64,000 nt of DNA from Hydrogenophaga sp. Root209 (lineage in GTDB: Bacteria > Pseudomonadota > Gammaproteobacteria > Burkholderiales > Burkholderiaceae_C): contig NZ_LMIE01000001.1 of assembly GCF_001428625.1 (NCBI RefSeq), forward strand, positions 79,204 through 143,203, given 5' to 3'. The position numbers and the translations under genes are program-made. Positions 7,360-15,924 of the stretch are shown in pieces; position 1 is the stretch's first letter; the number at the start of each line of letters is the position of its first letter. The notes under the pieces are model-generated. The model was not told where the DNA came from and did not search any database. It saw only the letters and a list, made by a program, of their open reading frames with translations.

Positions 7360-8294
7360 AGCGCGGCGACCTCACGCGCCATGCGCACGCGCAGGGCCGC
7401 GTCGGGCAGGGGCCCCAAGGCCGCGCCCATGTTCTGCCGCAGGTGCGCCACCTGGCTCGTGGCCGGGATGGCGCAGGTCACGCCCGGGTGTGACACCACG
7501 AACTTCAGCGCCACCTGCGCCCAGTTGTCGCAGCCGATATCGGCCGCCCAGCCCGGCAGCGGGTGGCGCGCGAGCTGGTCGAGCAAGGCGCCCTGGCGAA
7601 ACGGCCGGTTCACCAGCACCGCGATGCCGCGCTCCTGCGCCAGCGGCAGCAGACGCTGTTCGGCCTCGCGGTCAAGCAGGTTGTGGGTGAGTTGCACGAA
7701 GTCGAGCCGCTGCGTGCGCATGATGCGTTCGAGTTCGGCGTGACGCCGGCCTTCGGAGGTGCTGATGCCCACGTAGCGCAGGCGCCCGCTGGCCTTCATC
7801 TCGAACAGGCGCGGCAGGTGTTCCTCCCAGGAGAGCAGGTTGTGCACCTGCATCAGGTCGAACCGAGGCACGCCCCAGAAAACGCGCGAAGCCTCCATCT
7901 GCGTGGCGCCGCGCGACGCATCGCCGATCCACACCTTCTCGGCAGAGAACAGGGACGCGGGGTGTTTGAGCTTCGCGAGTGCATGGCCGATGACGGGCTG
8001 CGAGGAGCCGTACATGGGCGAGCTGTCGATCACGCGTCCACCGGCGGCAAAGAACGCGCGCACCACCTCGGCGCAGACGTCGCGGGCCTGGGGGTCGTTG
8101 CCCACATTGAAGGTGATCCACGAGCCCAGGCCGATCACCGGGAGGGCTTCGCCGCTCGAGGGGATGCGGCGCACGTGCATCGGCGGCGCGGCACTCGGCT
8201 GCGCCAGCGCGGGCCAGACGAGCGGCGCCAGCGATGCGCTTGCGGTGGCCAGCCACTGGCGGCGGCTGCGCCATGGCGCGGGTGGGATCTGCAT
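7356..8294 (-). CDS. Tat-exported aldo/keto reductase
   Basis: A 312-residue enzyme. The N-terminus has a twin-arginine motif (SRRQWLATA, Arg11-Arg12) and a hydrophobic stretch ending APLVWPALAQ, so it is probably exported folded with its nicotinamide cofactor. The aldo/keto reductase tetrad is present: Asp90, Tyr95 (DSSPMYG), Lys120 (SAEKVW) and His151 (MQVHNLLS). The substrate is unknown. The frame stays open far upstream (to 9908), but that region is antisense to the regulator gene, so the start is set at 8294. Divergent from the regulator at 8407; coupled to the DUF6064-like gene downstream. Confidence 0.85.
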   Translation of the reverse strand: MQIPPAPWRSRRQWLATASASLAPLVWPALAQPSAAPPMHVRRIPSSGEALPVIGLGSWITFNVGNDPQARDVCAEVVRAFFAAGGRVIDSSPMYGSSQPVIGHALAKLKHPASLFSAEKVWIGDASRGATQMEASRVFWGVPRFDLMQVHNLLSWEEHLPRLFEMKASGRLRYVGISTSEGRRHAELERIMRTQRLDFVQLTHNLLDREAEQRLLPLAQERGIAVLVNRPFRQGALLDQLARHPLPGWAADIGCDNWAQVALKFVVSHPGVTCAIPATSQVAHLRQNMGAALGPLPDAALRVRMAREVAAL

Positions 8295-8406
8295 GCCTGG
8301 CCTCGCGGGGATGAAGAGGCAGGTGGGACGCTGCGCGGTCGGGGGAAGTTCCGACCGCGGCATCTGACGCGCCGTCCAGGCCCACGGCTCGGTGTAGCCT
8401 GTGGCC

Positions 8407-9630
8407 ATGGATTCCCTGATCACCGCTGCCGCGCGAGCGCTCGCCGGGGGCGACGCACTCGGCGCGCTCAAACGCATCGCCCTGCGCGACGACCCGCCGG
8501 CGCTGGCCTTGCGCGGCATCGCCATGGCCCAGCTCGGTGAGCATGCGCGTGCACGCGAACTGCTGCGACGCGCCAGCCAGGGCTTCGGCACGCACGAGGC
8601 GCTCGCACGCGTGCGCTGCGTGGTGGCCGAGGCCGAGGTGGCGCTGGCCATGCGCGATCTCGGTGGTTCCTCCCGCCCATTGGCGGGCGCCGCGGACACG
8701 CTCGATGCGCACGGCGACCGCGCAAACGCGCTGCAAGCGCGTCTCATCGCGGCACGCCGGCTGGTGCTGCTCGGCCGCCTGGACGAAGCCGCGCAAGCGC
8801 TCGCCCCGCTCGATGCGCGCGGCCTGTCGCCCGCGCTGGCAGCGGTGGCCGAGCTGGTCGCGGCCGAACTCGCGCTGCGCTCGCTGCGGGTCGACGCGGC
8901 GCGTGACGCACTCGCACGCGCGCAGGCGGCGGCCGAGCGCTCGGGTGTGCCGGCGCTGCGGGCCGAGGTGGCGCGCGCGCTGGCCACACTGGACCAGCCC
9001 GCCGCCCGGCGCGTGGTGGCCGGTGGCGGCGAACAGGCGCTGCGGCTGGCCGAGGTGGCGGCGCTGCTGGCCTCGGACGCGCTGGTGATCGACGCCTGCC
9101 GCCGCGGCCTGGGCACGGGTGCCGCGTGGCAAGCGCTGGCGCGTCGCCCCGTGTTGTTCACGCTGGCTCGCGCGCTGGCGAAGGCCTGGCCGGGCGACGT
9201 GGACCGCGAAGCCCTGATCGCGGACGCGTTTCGCACCCGCCACCCCGACGAGACGCACCGCGCGCGCCTGCGGGTCGAGATCGGCCGCCTGCGCGCGCTC
9301 GTGAAGTCGATGGCGCGCATCGAAGCCACCGGGCGCGGCTTCATGCTCCAGACGCTGGGCGGGCGCGAGGTCGTGGTGCTGGAGCCGCCCATCGTCGGCG
9401 AGCAGGCCTCGCTGGTGGCGCTGCTCTCCGACGGCGCGGCTTGGTCGACTTCGGTCCTTGCGCTGGCGCTGGGCGCGAGCCAGCGCACCGTGCAGCGCGC
9501 GCTGGCCGAGCTGGAAGCCGAAGGGCGCGTGCGCGCCATCGGGCAGGCGCGCGCACGGCGCTGGCTGGCGCCGACCCTGGCGGGTTTCACGACGATCTTG
9601 TTACTCCCCACTGCGCTGCCGATTGAATAG
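8407..9630 (+). CDS. Helix-turn-helix transcriptional regulator with TPR-like alpha-helical N-terminus
   Basis: A 407-residue, alanine- and arginine-rich protein. Residues about 1-250 form a run of amphipathic helices resembling TPR-type repeats. The stretch ARLRVEIGRLRALVKSMA followed by GRGFML looks like a winged-helix element. A second HTH (SVLALALGASQRTVQRALAE) lies near the C-terminus. It may start at a GTG two codons earlier (8401). It sits just ahead of a beta-propeller gene and a DUF899 gene on the same strand and is the probable regulator of that set. The ligand is unknown. Confidence 0.72.
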   Translation: MDSLITAAARALAGGDALGALKRIALRDDPPALALRGIAMAQLGEHARARELLRRASQGFGTHEALARVRCVVAEAEVALAMRDLGGSSRPLAGAADTLDAHGDRANALQARLIAARRLVLLGRLDEAAQALAPLDARGLSPALAAVAELVAAELALRSLRVDAARDALARAQAAAERSGVPALRAEVARALATLDQPAARRVVAGGGEQALRLAEVAALLASDALVIDACRRGLGTGAAWQALARRPVLFTLARALAKAWPGDVDREALIADAFRTRHPDETHRARLRVEIGRLRALVKSMARIEATGRGFMLQTLGGREVVVLEPPIVGEQASLVALLSDGAAWSTSVLALALGASQRTVQRALAELEAEGRVRAIGQARARRWLAPTLAGFTTILLLPTALPIE

Positions 9631-9678
9631 AGTGGACTCCAGGCACCGAGACACGGTGCTGCCCAACAGGAGTCCACC

Positions 9679-10350
9679 ATGACCAGCAAGACCGCAACAA
9701 CCCCCAAGCGAGCCACCGCGCGCCCCGCCGAGATCGTGCGCGAGTACGGCCCCTTCGCCGGCGCCAACATGATCGCCGGCGTCACCCACGATGGCCAGCG
9801 CGTCTGGGCCGCCACCGGCGCGCAGATCCTCGCCTTCGATCCCGCCAGCGGCGAAACCACCCGCACTCTGGAGCGCGCTGGTGACGCCGGCACCGCCTTC
9901 GACGGCACGCACCTCTACCAGATCGCCGAGGCGCGCATCGACAAGATCGATCCTTCCACCGGGCAGGTGCTGCACTCCATTCCCGCGCCCGGCGGCGGCA
10001 GCGACTCCGGGCTTACCTGGGCCGAAGGCAGCCTGTGGGTGGGCCAGTACCGCGACCGCAAGATCCACCAGATCGACCCCGCCACCGGCGCCGTCCGGCG
10101 CACCATCGAGTCCGACAGCTTCGTCACCGGCGTGACCTGGGTCGACGGTGAACTCTGGCATGGCACCTGGGAAGGCGAGGCGAGCGACATCCGGCGCATC
10201 GACCCGCAGACCGGCGCCGTGCTCGAACGGCTCGACATGCCGCCGGGCACCGGCGTGAGCGGCCTCGAGTCCGACGGCACCGATCTCTTCTATTGCGGCG
10301 GCGGGGAGAGCGGCAAGGTCCGCGCCGTGCGGCGCCCGAAGGCCGCGTGA
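9679..10350 (+). CDS. Small beta-propeller protein (Vgb/quinoprotein-like repeats)
   Basis: A 223-residue protein without a signal peptide, made of four or five repeats of the form DGxxVWxATG then IxxxDPxTGxxxRTI. Examples are ILAFDPASGETTRTL, KIDPSTGQVLHSI and QIDPATGAVRRTI. These are blades of a YncE/Vgb-type propeller, so it is likely a binding or sensor protein rather than an enzyme; a short propeller of this size may dimerise. The Shine-Dalgarno AACAGGAG precedes the ATG at 9679. It lies 48 bases after the regulator and 49 bases before the DUF899 gene. Confidence 0.75.
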   Translation: MTSKTATTPKRATARPAEIVREYGPFAGANMIAGVTHDGQRVWAATGAQILAFDPASGETTRTLERAGDAGTAFDGTHLYQIAEARIDKIDPSTGQVLHSIPAPGGGSDSGLTWAEGSLWVGQYRDRKIHQIDPATGAVRRTIESDSFVTGVTWVDGELWHGTWEGEASDIRRIDPQTGAVLERLDMPPGTGVSGLESDGTDLFYCGGGESGKVRAVRRPKAA

Positions 10351-10399
10351 GCGGCACCTACCTGCCGCATCAACCGTCTCTCAAACCCAGGATCCCATC

Positions 10400-11179
10400 A
10401 TGAACACCACCGCTGAAACGAACACCGCGCGCCACGTCATCGTGTCCCGGGACCAATGGCTCACCGAGCGCCATGAGCTGCTGGCGCGCGAGAAGGAACT
10501 GACCCGGCTGCGCGACCAGATCGCCCGCGAGCGCCGCGCGCTGCCCTGGGTTCGCGTCGAGAAAAACCATGTCTTCGACGGGCTGGAAGGCCGGTGCACG
10601 CTCGCCGAGCTGTTTGAAGGCCGCCACCAGCTGCTGGTGCAGCACTTCATGCTCGGCCCGGACTGGGAACAGGGCTGCCCGAGCTGCTCCTTCATGGCCG
10701 ACCACACCGACGGCATGTTGCCGCACCTGGCGCAGCGCGATGTGACGATGGTGGCGATCTCGCGCGCGCCGCTGGCCCGCATAGAGCGCTTCCGCCAGCG
10801 CATGGGCTGGCGGTTCAAGTGGGTGTCATCGAACGCAAACGACTTCAACTTCGACTTCGGCGTGAGCTTCACGCCGGAAGAAAAAGCGAAGAACAAGGTC
10901 ACATACAACTACGGCACACGGCCCTACGAGTCGGATGAATTGCCCGGCATCAGCGCCTTCTACCAGGACGACGCCGGCGATGTCTTCCACACCTACTCGA
11001 CCTACGGGCGCGGTGTTGAGGTGATGATGGGCACCTACAACCTGCTGGACCTCGCGCCCAGGGGCCGCGACGAGCGCGACGTGCCCCACAAGATGGAGTG
11101 GGTCCGCCACCATGATCGCTACGCGGCGGCACCTCAGGCGACACCGGCAGCCGGCGCCTGCTGCCATGCGCAGGCCTGA
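10400..11179 (+). CDS. DUF899 thioredoxin-fold protein
   Basis: A 259-residue member of the DUF899 family, thioredoxin-like proteins of unknown substrate. Typical features are the N-terminal helical part (WLTERHELLAREKELTRLRD), a CPSCSF motif in LGPDWEQGCPSCSFMADH near residue 95, a SSNANDFNFDFGVSF segment and a C-terminal YNLLDLAPRGRDE. The C-terminus adds ACCHAQA, an unusual cysteine-histidine tail that might bind metal. It overlaps the following membrane-protein gene by 14 bases. Confidence 0.86.
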   Translation: MNTTAETNTARHVIVSRDQWLTERHELLAREKELTRLRDQIARERRALPWVRVEKNHVFDGLEGRCTLAELFEGRHQLLVQHFMLGPDWEQGCPSCSFMADHTDGMLPHLAQRDVTMVAISRAPLARIERFRQRMGWRFKWVSSNANDFNFDFGVSFTPEEKAKNKVTYNYGTRPYESDELPGISAFYQDDAGDVFHTYSTYGRGVEVMMGTYNLLDLAPRGRDERDVPHKMEWVRHHDRYAAAPQATPAAGACCHAQA

Positions 11180-11687
11180 AGCGCAGCGGGCACCGGCACT
11201 GCGGTCCCTGGTGCCGATCACGATCGGGCACGTCGCCTCGGTGGCTGTCGTGTGCGCGGCGCTGGTGTCCGGTCTGTCGATGGACCGCCAACTGATGCTG
11301 GCGCTGGCGGGCGGGCTGCTGGTGGTGGCCGCGGTGGTGTGCCTCGCGGGCCGCACACCGCAGGTGACCCGCGCACTGGCCGGGAAGGCCGGATGGGGGC
11401 TCGGATCTTTCGTGGTGTCCACCGCGCACGGTGCTGGCCTGGCGCTCGTGCCCGCGCTGATGCCGCTGTGCCTGGGCGGCGCGCAGGCCGGCGGGGCCAT
11501 GGTCTCGGGCGCGCTGTGGCAGGCCATCGGCGCGGTGGTGGTGCACGGCGCGGTCATGGTCGTCGTCACCGGCGCGATCGCCACCGGGATGCGCGCCTGT
11601 CGAAACCGCGCACGCTGGATCGTCGTGCATCGGTGGCCGGGCATGTTTCCCTCTGGCTGCGATCTGTTCAGACGAACCTCACCGTGA
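11166..11687 (+). CDS. Small polytopic membrane protein of unknown function
   Basis: A 173-residue protein with four likely membrane helices (around SLVPITIGHVASVAVVCAAL, LMLALAGGLLVVAAVVCLAG, FVVSTAHGAGLALVPAL and IGAVVVHGAVMVVVTGAI). The start at 11166 overlaps the end of the DUF899 gene; an upstream ATG at 11112 would overlap it by 68 bases. It resembles uncharacterised inner-membrane proteins often encoded beside DUF899 genes, but I cannot name a family. Followed within 15 bases by the SRPBCC gene, so likely co-transcribed. Confidence 0.6.
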   Translation: MRRPEAQRAPALRSLVPITIGHVASVAVVCAALVSGLSMDRQLMLALAGGLLVVAAVVCLAGRTPQVTRALAGKAGWGLGSFVVSTAHGAGLALVPALMPLCLGGAQAGGAMVSGALWQAIGAVVVHGAVMVVVTGAIATGMRACRNRARWIVVHRWPGMFPSGCDLFRRTSP

Positions 11688-11701
11688 AAGGACCCCCCGC
11701 C

Positions 11702-12148
11702 ATGTCATCCCGCACTGTTCGACTGCACCGCGTGCTCCGCGCTCCGCCCGAGAAGGTCTACCGGGCCTTCCTCGACCCCGATGCGATGGCCCGCTGGCTG
11801 CCTCCCTACGGCTTCATCTGCAAGGTGCAACACTTTGAAGCCCGGGTCGGCGGCAGCTTCAAGATGTCGTTCCACAACTTCTCGACCGGCCACGGCCACT
11901 CGTTCGGCGGGGAATACCTGGAGCTGGTGCCCAACGAGCGCCTGCGCTACACCGACCGGTTCGACGACCCCAACCTGCCCGGCCTGATCACGGTGGACGT
12001 GCAGCTCAAGGCCGTCTCGTGCGGCACCGAGCTCAACGTGGTGCAGGACGGCATTCCGGAAGCGATTCCTCTGGAGATGTGCTACCTCGGGTGGCAGGAG
12101 TCGCTGCTCCAGCTGGCCCACCTGGTGGAGCCCGACATTCCGGGCTGA
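11702..12148 (+). CDS. SRPBCC/AHSA1-family protein
   Basis: A 148-residue START-like (Bet v1-fold) protein. It shows the AHSA1 pattern: VRLHRVLRAPPEKVYRAFLD at the N-terminus, a MARWLPPYGF segment, RLRYTDRF in mid-protein and GWQESLLQLAHLVEP at the C-terminus. Such proteins bind hydrophobic ligands or assist other proteins; no specific ligand can be read. Last gene of the co-directional 8.4-12.1 kb set. Its stop codon lies within an 18-bp palindrome shared with the convergent FMN-reductase gene. Confidence 0.85.
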   Translation: MSSRTVRLHRVLRAPPEKVYRAFLDPDAMARWLPPYGFICKVQHFEARVGGSFKMSFHNFSTGHGHSFGGEYLELVPNERLRYTDRFDDPNLPGLITVDVQLKAVSCGTELNVVQDGIPEAIPLEMCYLGWQESLLQLAHLVEPDIPG

Positions 12149-12162
12149 GGCACGTGCCTCAG
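12145..12162. terminator. 18-bp perfect palindrome between convergent genes
   Basis: CTGAGGCACGTGCCTCAG is self-complementary over all 18 bases. It contains the stop codon of the SRPBCC gene (12146-12148) and, on the other strand, the stop of the FMN-reductase gene (12159-12161). No T-tract follows on either side, so it is not a classic intrinsic terminator; it may act as a bidirectional 3' hairpin or as a protein site. Confidence 0.5.
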
Positions 12163-12719
12163 GCTTTCGCGGCCGCCACGAAGGCGGCGAAACCCTGCAC
12201 GAATTCGGCCAGCTGCTGGCGCACTTTGTCGTCCTGCAGCGCGCCGTCGGGCGCAAACACCGATGACGCACGCGAGACCATCAACCGCCCGCCGTGCCAC
12301 TGCCGCGTGCCCAATGTGCGCAGCACCTGAAGCCAGTGGGTCTGCGACATGATGGTGCCGAAGCCGCCAGGAGACGCCCCGATGACGGCCACCGGGCGGT
12401 CGTGGAACACGTCGGGCAGGCCGGGCGTGGGCCGCGAGAGCCAGTCCACCGCGTTCTTGAAGACGCCGGGCACGCCGTTGTTGTATTCGGGGGTGACGAG
12501 CAGCAGGCCGTCGCTGGCGAGGATGCTCTCCTTCAACGCCCGCACGGCCGCTGGCGTGCCCTCGCTCTGTTCCAGATCGCCGTCGTAGAGCGGAACGCCA
12601 TGCAGCGTGGCCGCATCGAGTTGAGCCACGCCGCCCGCCAGCGGCTGGGCGGCATGCAGCAGCGCCGTGTTGAAGGACTGCGCCCGCAGGCTGCCGGAAA
12701 TGCCGAGGAGCTTGATCAT
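12159..12719 (-). CDS. NADPH-dependent FMN reductase (ChrR/YieF-like)
   Basis: A 186-residue flavodoxin-fold reductase. The phosphate-binding loop GISGSLRAQSFN is at residues 6-17 and the family signature TPEYNNGVPGVFKNAVDWLS lies near residue 80. Members transfer electrons from NAD(P)H via FMN to quinones, chromate or azo compounds. It lies 19 bases downstream of a LysR regulator on the same strand, which suggests joint transcription. Confidence 0.88.
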   Translation of the reverse strand: MIKLLGISGSLRAQSFNTALLHAAQPLAGGVAQLDAATLHGVPLYDGDLEQSEGTPAAVRALKESILASDGLLLVTPEYNNGVPGVFKNAVDWLSRPTPGLPDVFHDRPVAVIGASPGGFGTIMSQTHWLQVLRTLGTRQWHGGRLMVSRASSVFAPDGALQDDKVRQQLAEFVQGFAAFVAAAKA

Positions 12720-12738
12720 GGTGGTGTTCCTTGCAGGT

Positions 12739-13659
12739 TCAGGTTTTCCAGAAATCGGGCCTCGCGTACTCGTGCTTGAGGAAGTCGATCCACAGGCGCA
12801 CGCGCAGCGCGAGGTGCTTGCGCTGGGGGAACAGCGCGAAGATGCCGTTGGGCGGCGCGGCGAACTCGTCGAGCACGCTCACCAGCCGCCCGGCAGCGAT
12901 GTCGGCCTCCACCTCCCAGGTGCTGCGCCAGGCGATGCCGTAGCCGGCCAGGCACCACTCGTGCAACACCTGTCCGTCGGTGCAGTCCAGCGGGCCGCCG
13001 GGGCGCAGGTGGGTGATGGTGGTCTCGCCCGCTTCGCTGGGCACGGTGAACGCCCAGCCACGGGTTTGTGATGCGTCGCTGGAGAGCGTGAGGCAATCGA
13101 AACGCACCAGGTCGGCCGGGGTTTGTGGGCGCCCGTGGTGCTGCAAATAGCGCGGCGTGGCCACGCACAGGCGGCGGTTTTCGGCCAGGCGCACGCTCAC
13201 CAGCGACGAGTCGGGCAGGTCACCCACGCGCACCGCGCAGTCGTAGGCTTCACCGGCCACGTCGACCACGCGGTCGCTCAGGTTGAGCGAGATCGTCACC
13301 TCCGGATGCAGCTCGCGAAAGTGCGGCACCAGCGGCGCCACGTGGCGGCGGCCGAAGCCGGCCGGTGCCGTGATGCGCAGGTGCCCGCTGGCTTTCACAC
13401 CCCCGGCGCTCACGCTGGCCTCGGCGTTGGCCAGGTCGGTGAGCAGGCGGTGGCAGTCTTCGAGGAAGGCGCTGCCTTCGTGGGTGAGGGTGATGCGCCG
13501 CGTGGTGCGCACCATGAGCTTCACACCGAGGCGGGCTTCGAGGGCGTCGAGCCGGCGCCCGATGATGGCCGGGGCCACGCCCTCGGCCTTGGCGGCGGCG
13601 GTGAGGCTGCCACGCGTGGCGACCGATGCAAAAGTTTCAAGTTGTTTGAGTTTGTCCAC
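12739..13659 (-). CDS. LysR-family transcriptional regulator
   Basis: A 306-residue LysR-type regulator. The N-terminal winged HTH spans about residues 1-60 (LETFASVATRGSLTAAAKAE, then IIGRRLDALEARLGVKL); the rest is a substrate-binding-like effector domain with GHLRITAPAGFGRRHVAPLV. This is the CrgA-like subgroup. It starts with GTG at 13659. The gene precedes the FMN reductase on the same strand, so it may regulate that gene. The effector is unknown. Confidence 0.88.
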   Translation of the reverse strand: MDKLKQLETFASVATRGSLTAAAKAEGVAPAIIGRRLDALEARLGVKLMVRTTRRITLTHEGSAFLEDCHRLLTDLANAEASVSAGGVKASGHLRITAPAGFGRRHVAPLVPHFRELHPEVTISLNLSDRVVDVAGEAYDCAVRVGDLPDSSLVSVRLAENRRLCVATPRYLQHHGRPQTPADLVRFDCLTLSSDASQTRGWAFTVPSEAGETTITHLRPGGPLDCTDGQVLHEWCLAGYGIAWRSTWEVEADIAAGRLVSVLDEFAAPPNGIFALFPQRKHLALRVRLWIDFLKHEYARPDFWKT

Positions 13660-13722
13660 CGGGGCAGATTACCCCACGAACCGTAACGGATCAATGACGA
13701 TTGCGCCGGGATTGATGACTTC

Positions 13723-14913
13723 TCAGGCCGCTTTCGCCACTGTCTGGCTCAAGCGGGTAGCGTCTTCGGCGGTGTAGCCGAGTTCGGCCAGCAGCTCGGC
13801 GCTGTGTTCGCCAAGCTTCGGCGGGCTGCGCCGCACGCCCAGGCGTTCGCCATCGAGCGCGAGCGGCAGCAGCACGGTCTGCGCGGTCTGGCCGGCACGC
13901 TCGCCGTCGGGCAGGGTGATGGGTGCCAGGCCACCGGTGGCGCAGAGGTGCGGGTCGTCCAGCAGCTCGTGGGGCTTGGTGATGGGCGCGAACGGCAGGC
14001 CGTGGCGCTCGAACAGCGCGGCCAGGTCGGCCGCGCTCTGCAGCGCCAGGCGCTCGCGCAGCAGCGGGATGAGCCAGTCCCGGTTGCGCACGCGGTTGTT
14101 GTTGCCCAGCAGTCGCGGGTCGGCCTTGAGGTCTTCATAACCGAAGGCATCACAGAAGATGGCCCACTGCGTGTCGCTCACCACGGCCAGGAAGATCTGC
14201 TCGTCGTTCTGCACCTTGAACACGTCGTAAATGCCCCAGGACGAGATGCGGTCGGGCATGGGCGCTGCGGGCTGGCCCGTGACGGCGAACTGCATCATGT
14301 GCTGCGCCACCAGGAACACGTTGTTCTCGAACAGCGAGCTCTGCACCTCGCTGCCCACGCCGGTTTTCTCGCGCGCGCTCAGCGCGGCCATGACGCCGAT
14401 GGCACCGAACAGACCGCCCATGATGTCGTTCACCGACGAGCCCGCGCGCAGCGGGTCCCCCGGACGCCCGGTCATGTAGGCCAGGCCGCCCATCATCTGC
14501 ACCACCTCGTCGAGCGCGGTGCGGTGGTCGTACGGCCCGGGTAGAAAACCCTTGTGGCTCACGTGGATGAGGCGCGGGTTGAGCGTCTTCAGGCTCTGGT
14601 AATCCAGGCCCAGCTTCTTCATGGTCTCGGGCTTGAAGTTCTCGCTCACCACGTCGGCGGTGGCGATCAGCTTGAGCACGGCCTCCTTGCCTTCGGGCGA
14701 TTGCAGGTCCAGCACCAGGCTCTTCTTGTTGCGGTTGAACAGCGGGTAGAAGCCCGCGCCCGAGCCGAGCAGGCGGCGCGTGTTGTCACCGGCCGGTGGC
14801 TCGACCTTGATGACCTCGGCCCCCAGATCGGCCAGCACCATGCCGCAGGTGGGGCCCATGACCATGTGGGTGAATTCGACGACGCGCAGGCCTTCGTAGG
14901 GGAGTTTTGTCAT
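13723..14913 (-). CDS. CaiB/BaiF family CoA transferase
   Basis: A 396-residue family III CoA transferase. It has the N-terminal LRVVEFTHMVMGPTCGMVLA and LGAEVIKVEPP motifs, and the catalytic aspartate Asp163 in SSVNDIMGGLFGAIGV. It moves CoA from a donor (often succinyl-CoA) to a carboxylic acid. It is encoded 31 bases after an HMG-CoA-lyase-type gene, and the pair is divergent from an IclR regulator. This arrangement suggests breakdown of a branched or methylated dicarboxylic acid via a 3-hydroxy-3-methylglutaryl-CoA-like intermediate. The acid is unknown. Confidence 0.88.
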   Translation of the reverse strand: MTKLPYEGLRVVEFTHMVMGPTCGMVLADLGAEVIKVEPPAGDNTRRLLGSGAGFYPLFNRNKKSLVLDLQSPEGKEAVLKLIATADVVSENFKPETMKKLGLDYQSLKTLNPRLIHVSHKGFLPGPYDHRTALDEVVQMMGGLAYMTGRPGDPLRAGSSVNDIMGGLFGAIGVMAALSAREKTGVGSEVQSSLFENNVFLVAQHMMQFAVTGQPAAPMPDRISSWGIYDVFKVQNDEQIFLAVVSDTQWAIFCDAFGYEDLKADPRLLGNNNRVRNRDWLIPLLRERLALQSAADLAALFERHGLPFAPITKPHELLDDPHLCATGGLAPITLPDGERAGQTAQTVLLPLALDGERLGVRRSPPKLGEHSAELLAELGYTAEDATRLSQTVAKAA

Positions 14914-14931
14914 GTGCGGAGAAGTTGAGAA

Positions 14932-14957
14932 GGCTTCGACAAGCTCAGCCCGAACGG
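14932..14957. repeat. Extragenic palindromic-type repeat overlapping the HMG-CoA lyase stop
   Basis: Contains TTCGACAAGCTCAGCCCGAA, an extragenic repeat common in Comamonadaceae genomes. Related copies are at 51049-51073 and 51112-51148. It covers the last codons and stop of the lyase gene (stop at 14945-14947) and the region that should hold the ribosome-binding site of the CaiB gene. Confidence 0.7.
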
Positions 14958-15883
14958 GACATATTGGACGGCCAGCCCTTGGGCAAGCCGGCTTCGGGCG
15001 TCATGCCGTACACCGGTTCGCCGGGCAGTCCGGCCTTGAGAGGTTCGCGCGCGGCGATGAGTTTGGTGATGTCGATGCCGGTGCGCACACCCATGGCCTC
15101 GAACATGAACACCAGGTCTTCGGTGACCACATTGCCCGAAGCGCCGGGCGCATACGGGCAGCCACCCAGGCCGCCGAGCGAGGCATCGAACGTGCGCACG
15201 CCCACGTCATACGCGGCCAGGCAGTTGGCCAGGCCCAGGCCGCGCGTGTTGTGCATGTGGGCCGCGCCCGCGCGCTCGCCCAGCTCGGCGCGCAGCCGTG
15301 TGAACAGGCGGCGCACCTGCGCCGGGTTGGCCATGCCGGTGGTGTCGGACAGGCCGACCTCGTCCGCGCCGGCTTCCACACAGGCCACGGCGAGGCGGAT
15401 CACATCGTCCTCGTCCACCGCACCCTGCAGCGTGCAGCCGAACGCGGTGGACAAGCCCACCTCCATCGCCACGCCGGGCACGGCGTCGCGCCGCAGCGCG
15501 TGCACCTCGCGCAGTTCGTCGAGCATCTGCGCCGGCGTCTTGCGCACGTTGGCCATGGAATGCGCCTCGCTCACCGACACCGGCAGGGTGATCTTGAGCA
15601 CGCCCGCGGCCAACGCGGCCTCGGCGCCGCGCCGGTTGGGCACGAGCGCCATCACCATCAGGCCAGCGTGCTGCAGGGCGTGTTGCACCACCGCGGGCGC
15701 GTCCGCCATCTGCGGCAGCAGCTTGGGCGGCACGAAGGAGCCGACCTCGATCTCGCGCAGGCCGGCCGCCACGAGCGCGTCGATCCAGCGCAGCTTGTCG
15801 GCCGTGGGCATGGTTGCCTTGACGGACTGCAGGCCGTCGCGCGGGCCGACTTCGCTGATGAGGACTTCGGGAGTGTTGTGCAT
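14945..15883 (-). CDS. Hydroxymethylglutaryl-CoA lyase family enzyme
   Basis: A 312-residue TIM-barrel enzyme of the HMGL-like family. Visible features are ISEVGPRDGLQS (Arg15, Asp16), metal-binding histidines in AAHMHNTRGLG (His209, His211) and the mobile-loop cysteine Cys242 in LGGCPYAPGASGN. It cleaves 3-hydroxy-3-methylglutaryl-CoA or a close analogue to acetyl-CoA and a keto acid. The final residues (SRSG) and the stop are encoded by an extragenic repeat, so the C-terminus may have been altered by repeat insertion. Divergent from the IclR regulator. Confidence 0.9.
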   Translation of the reverse strand: MHNTPEVLISEVGPRDGLQSVKATMPTADKLRWIDALVAAGLREIEVGSFVPPKLLPQMADAPAVVQHALQHAGLMVMALVPNRRGAEAALAAGVLKITLPVSVSEAHSMANVRKTPAQMLDELREVHALRRDAVPGVAMEVGLSTAFGCTLQGAVDEDDVIRLAVACVEAGADEVGLSDTTGMANPAQVRRLFTRLRAELGERAGAAHMHNTRGLGLANCLAAYDVGVRTFDASLGGLGGCPYAPGASGNVVTEDLVFMFEAMGVRTGIDITKLIAAREPLKAGLPGEPVYGMTPEAGLPKGWPSNMSRSG

Positions 15884-15924
15884 GGGAAAAGCGGTTTTTC
15901 TTGCGTTTCGCTAGATAGAACGAT

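Noticed and set aside
7356-9908. Extended 850-codon reading of the aldo/keto reductase
   Set aside because: Everything beyond 8294 is antisense to the plus-strand regulator and lacks protein-like sequence; the Tat signal defines the true start.
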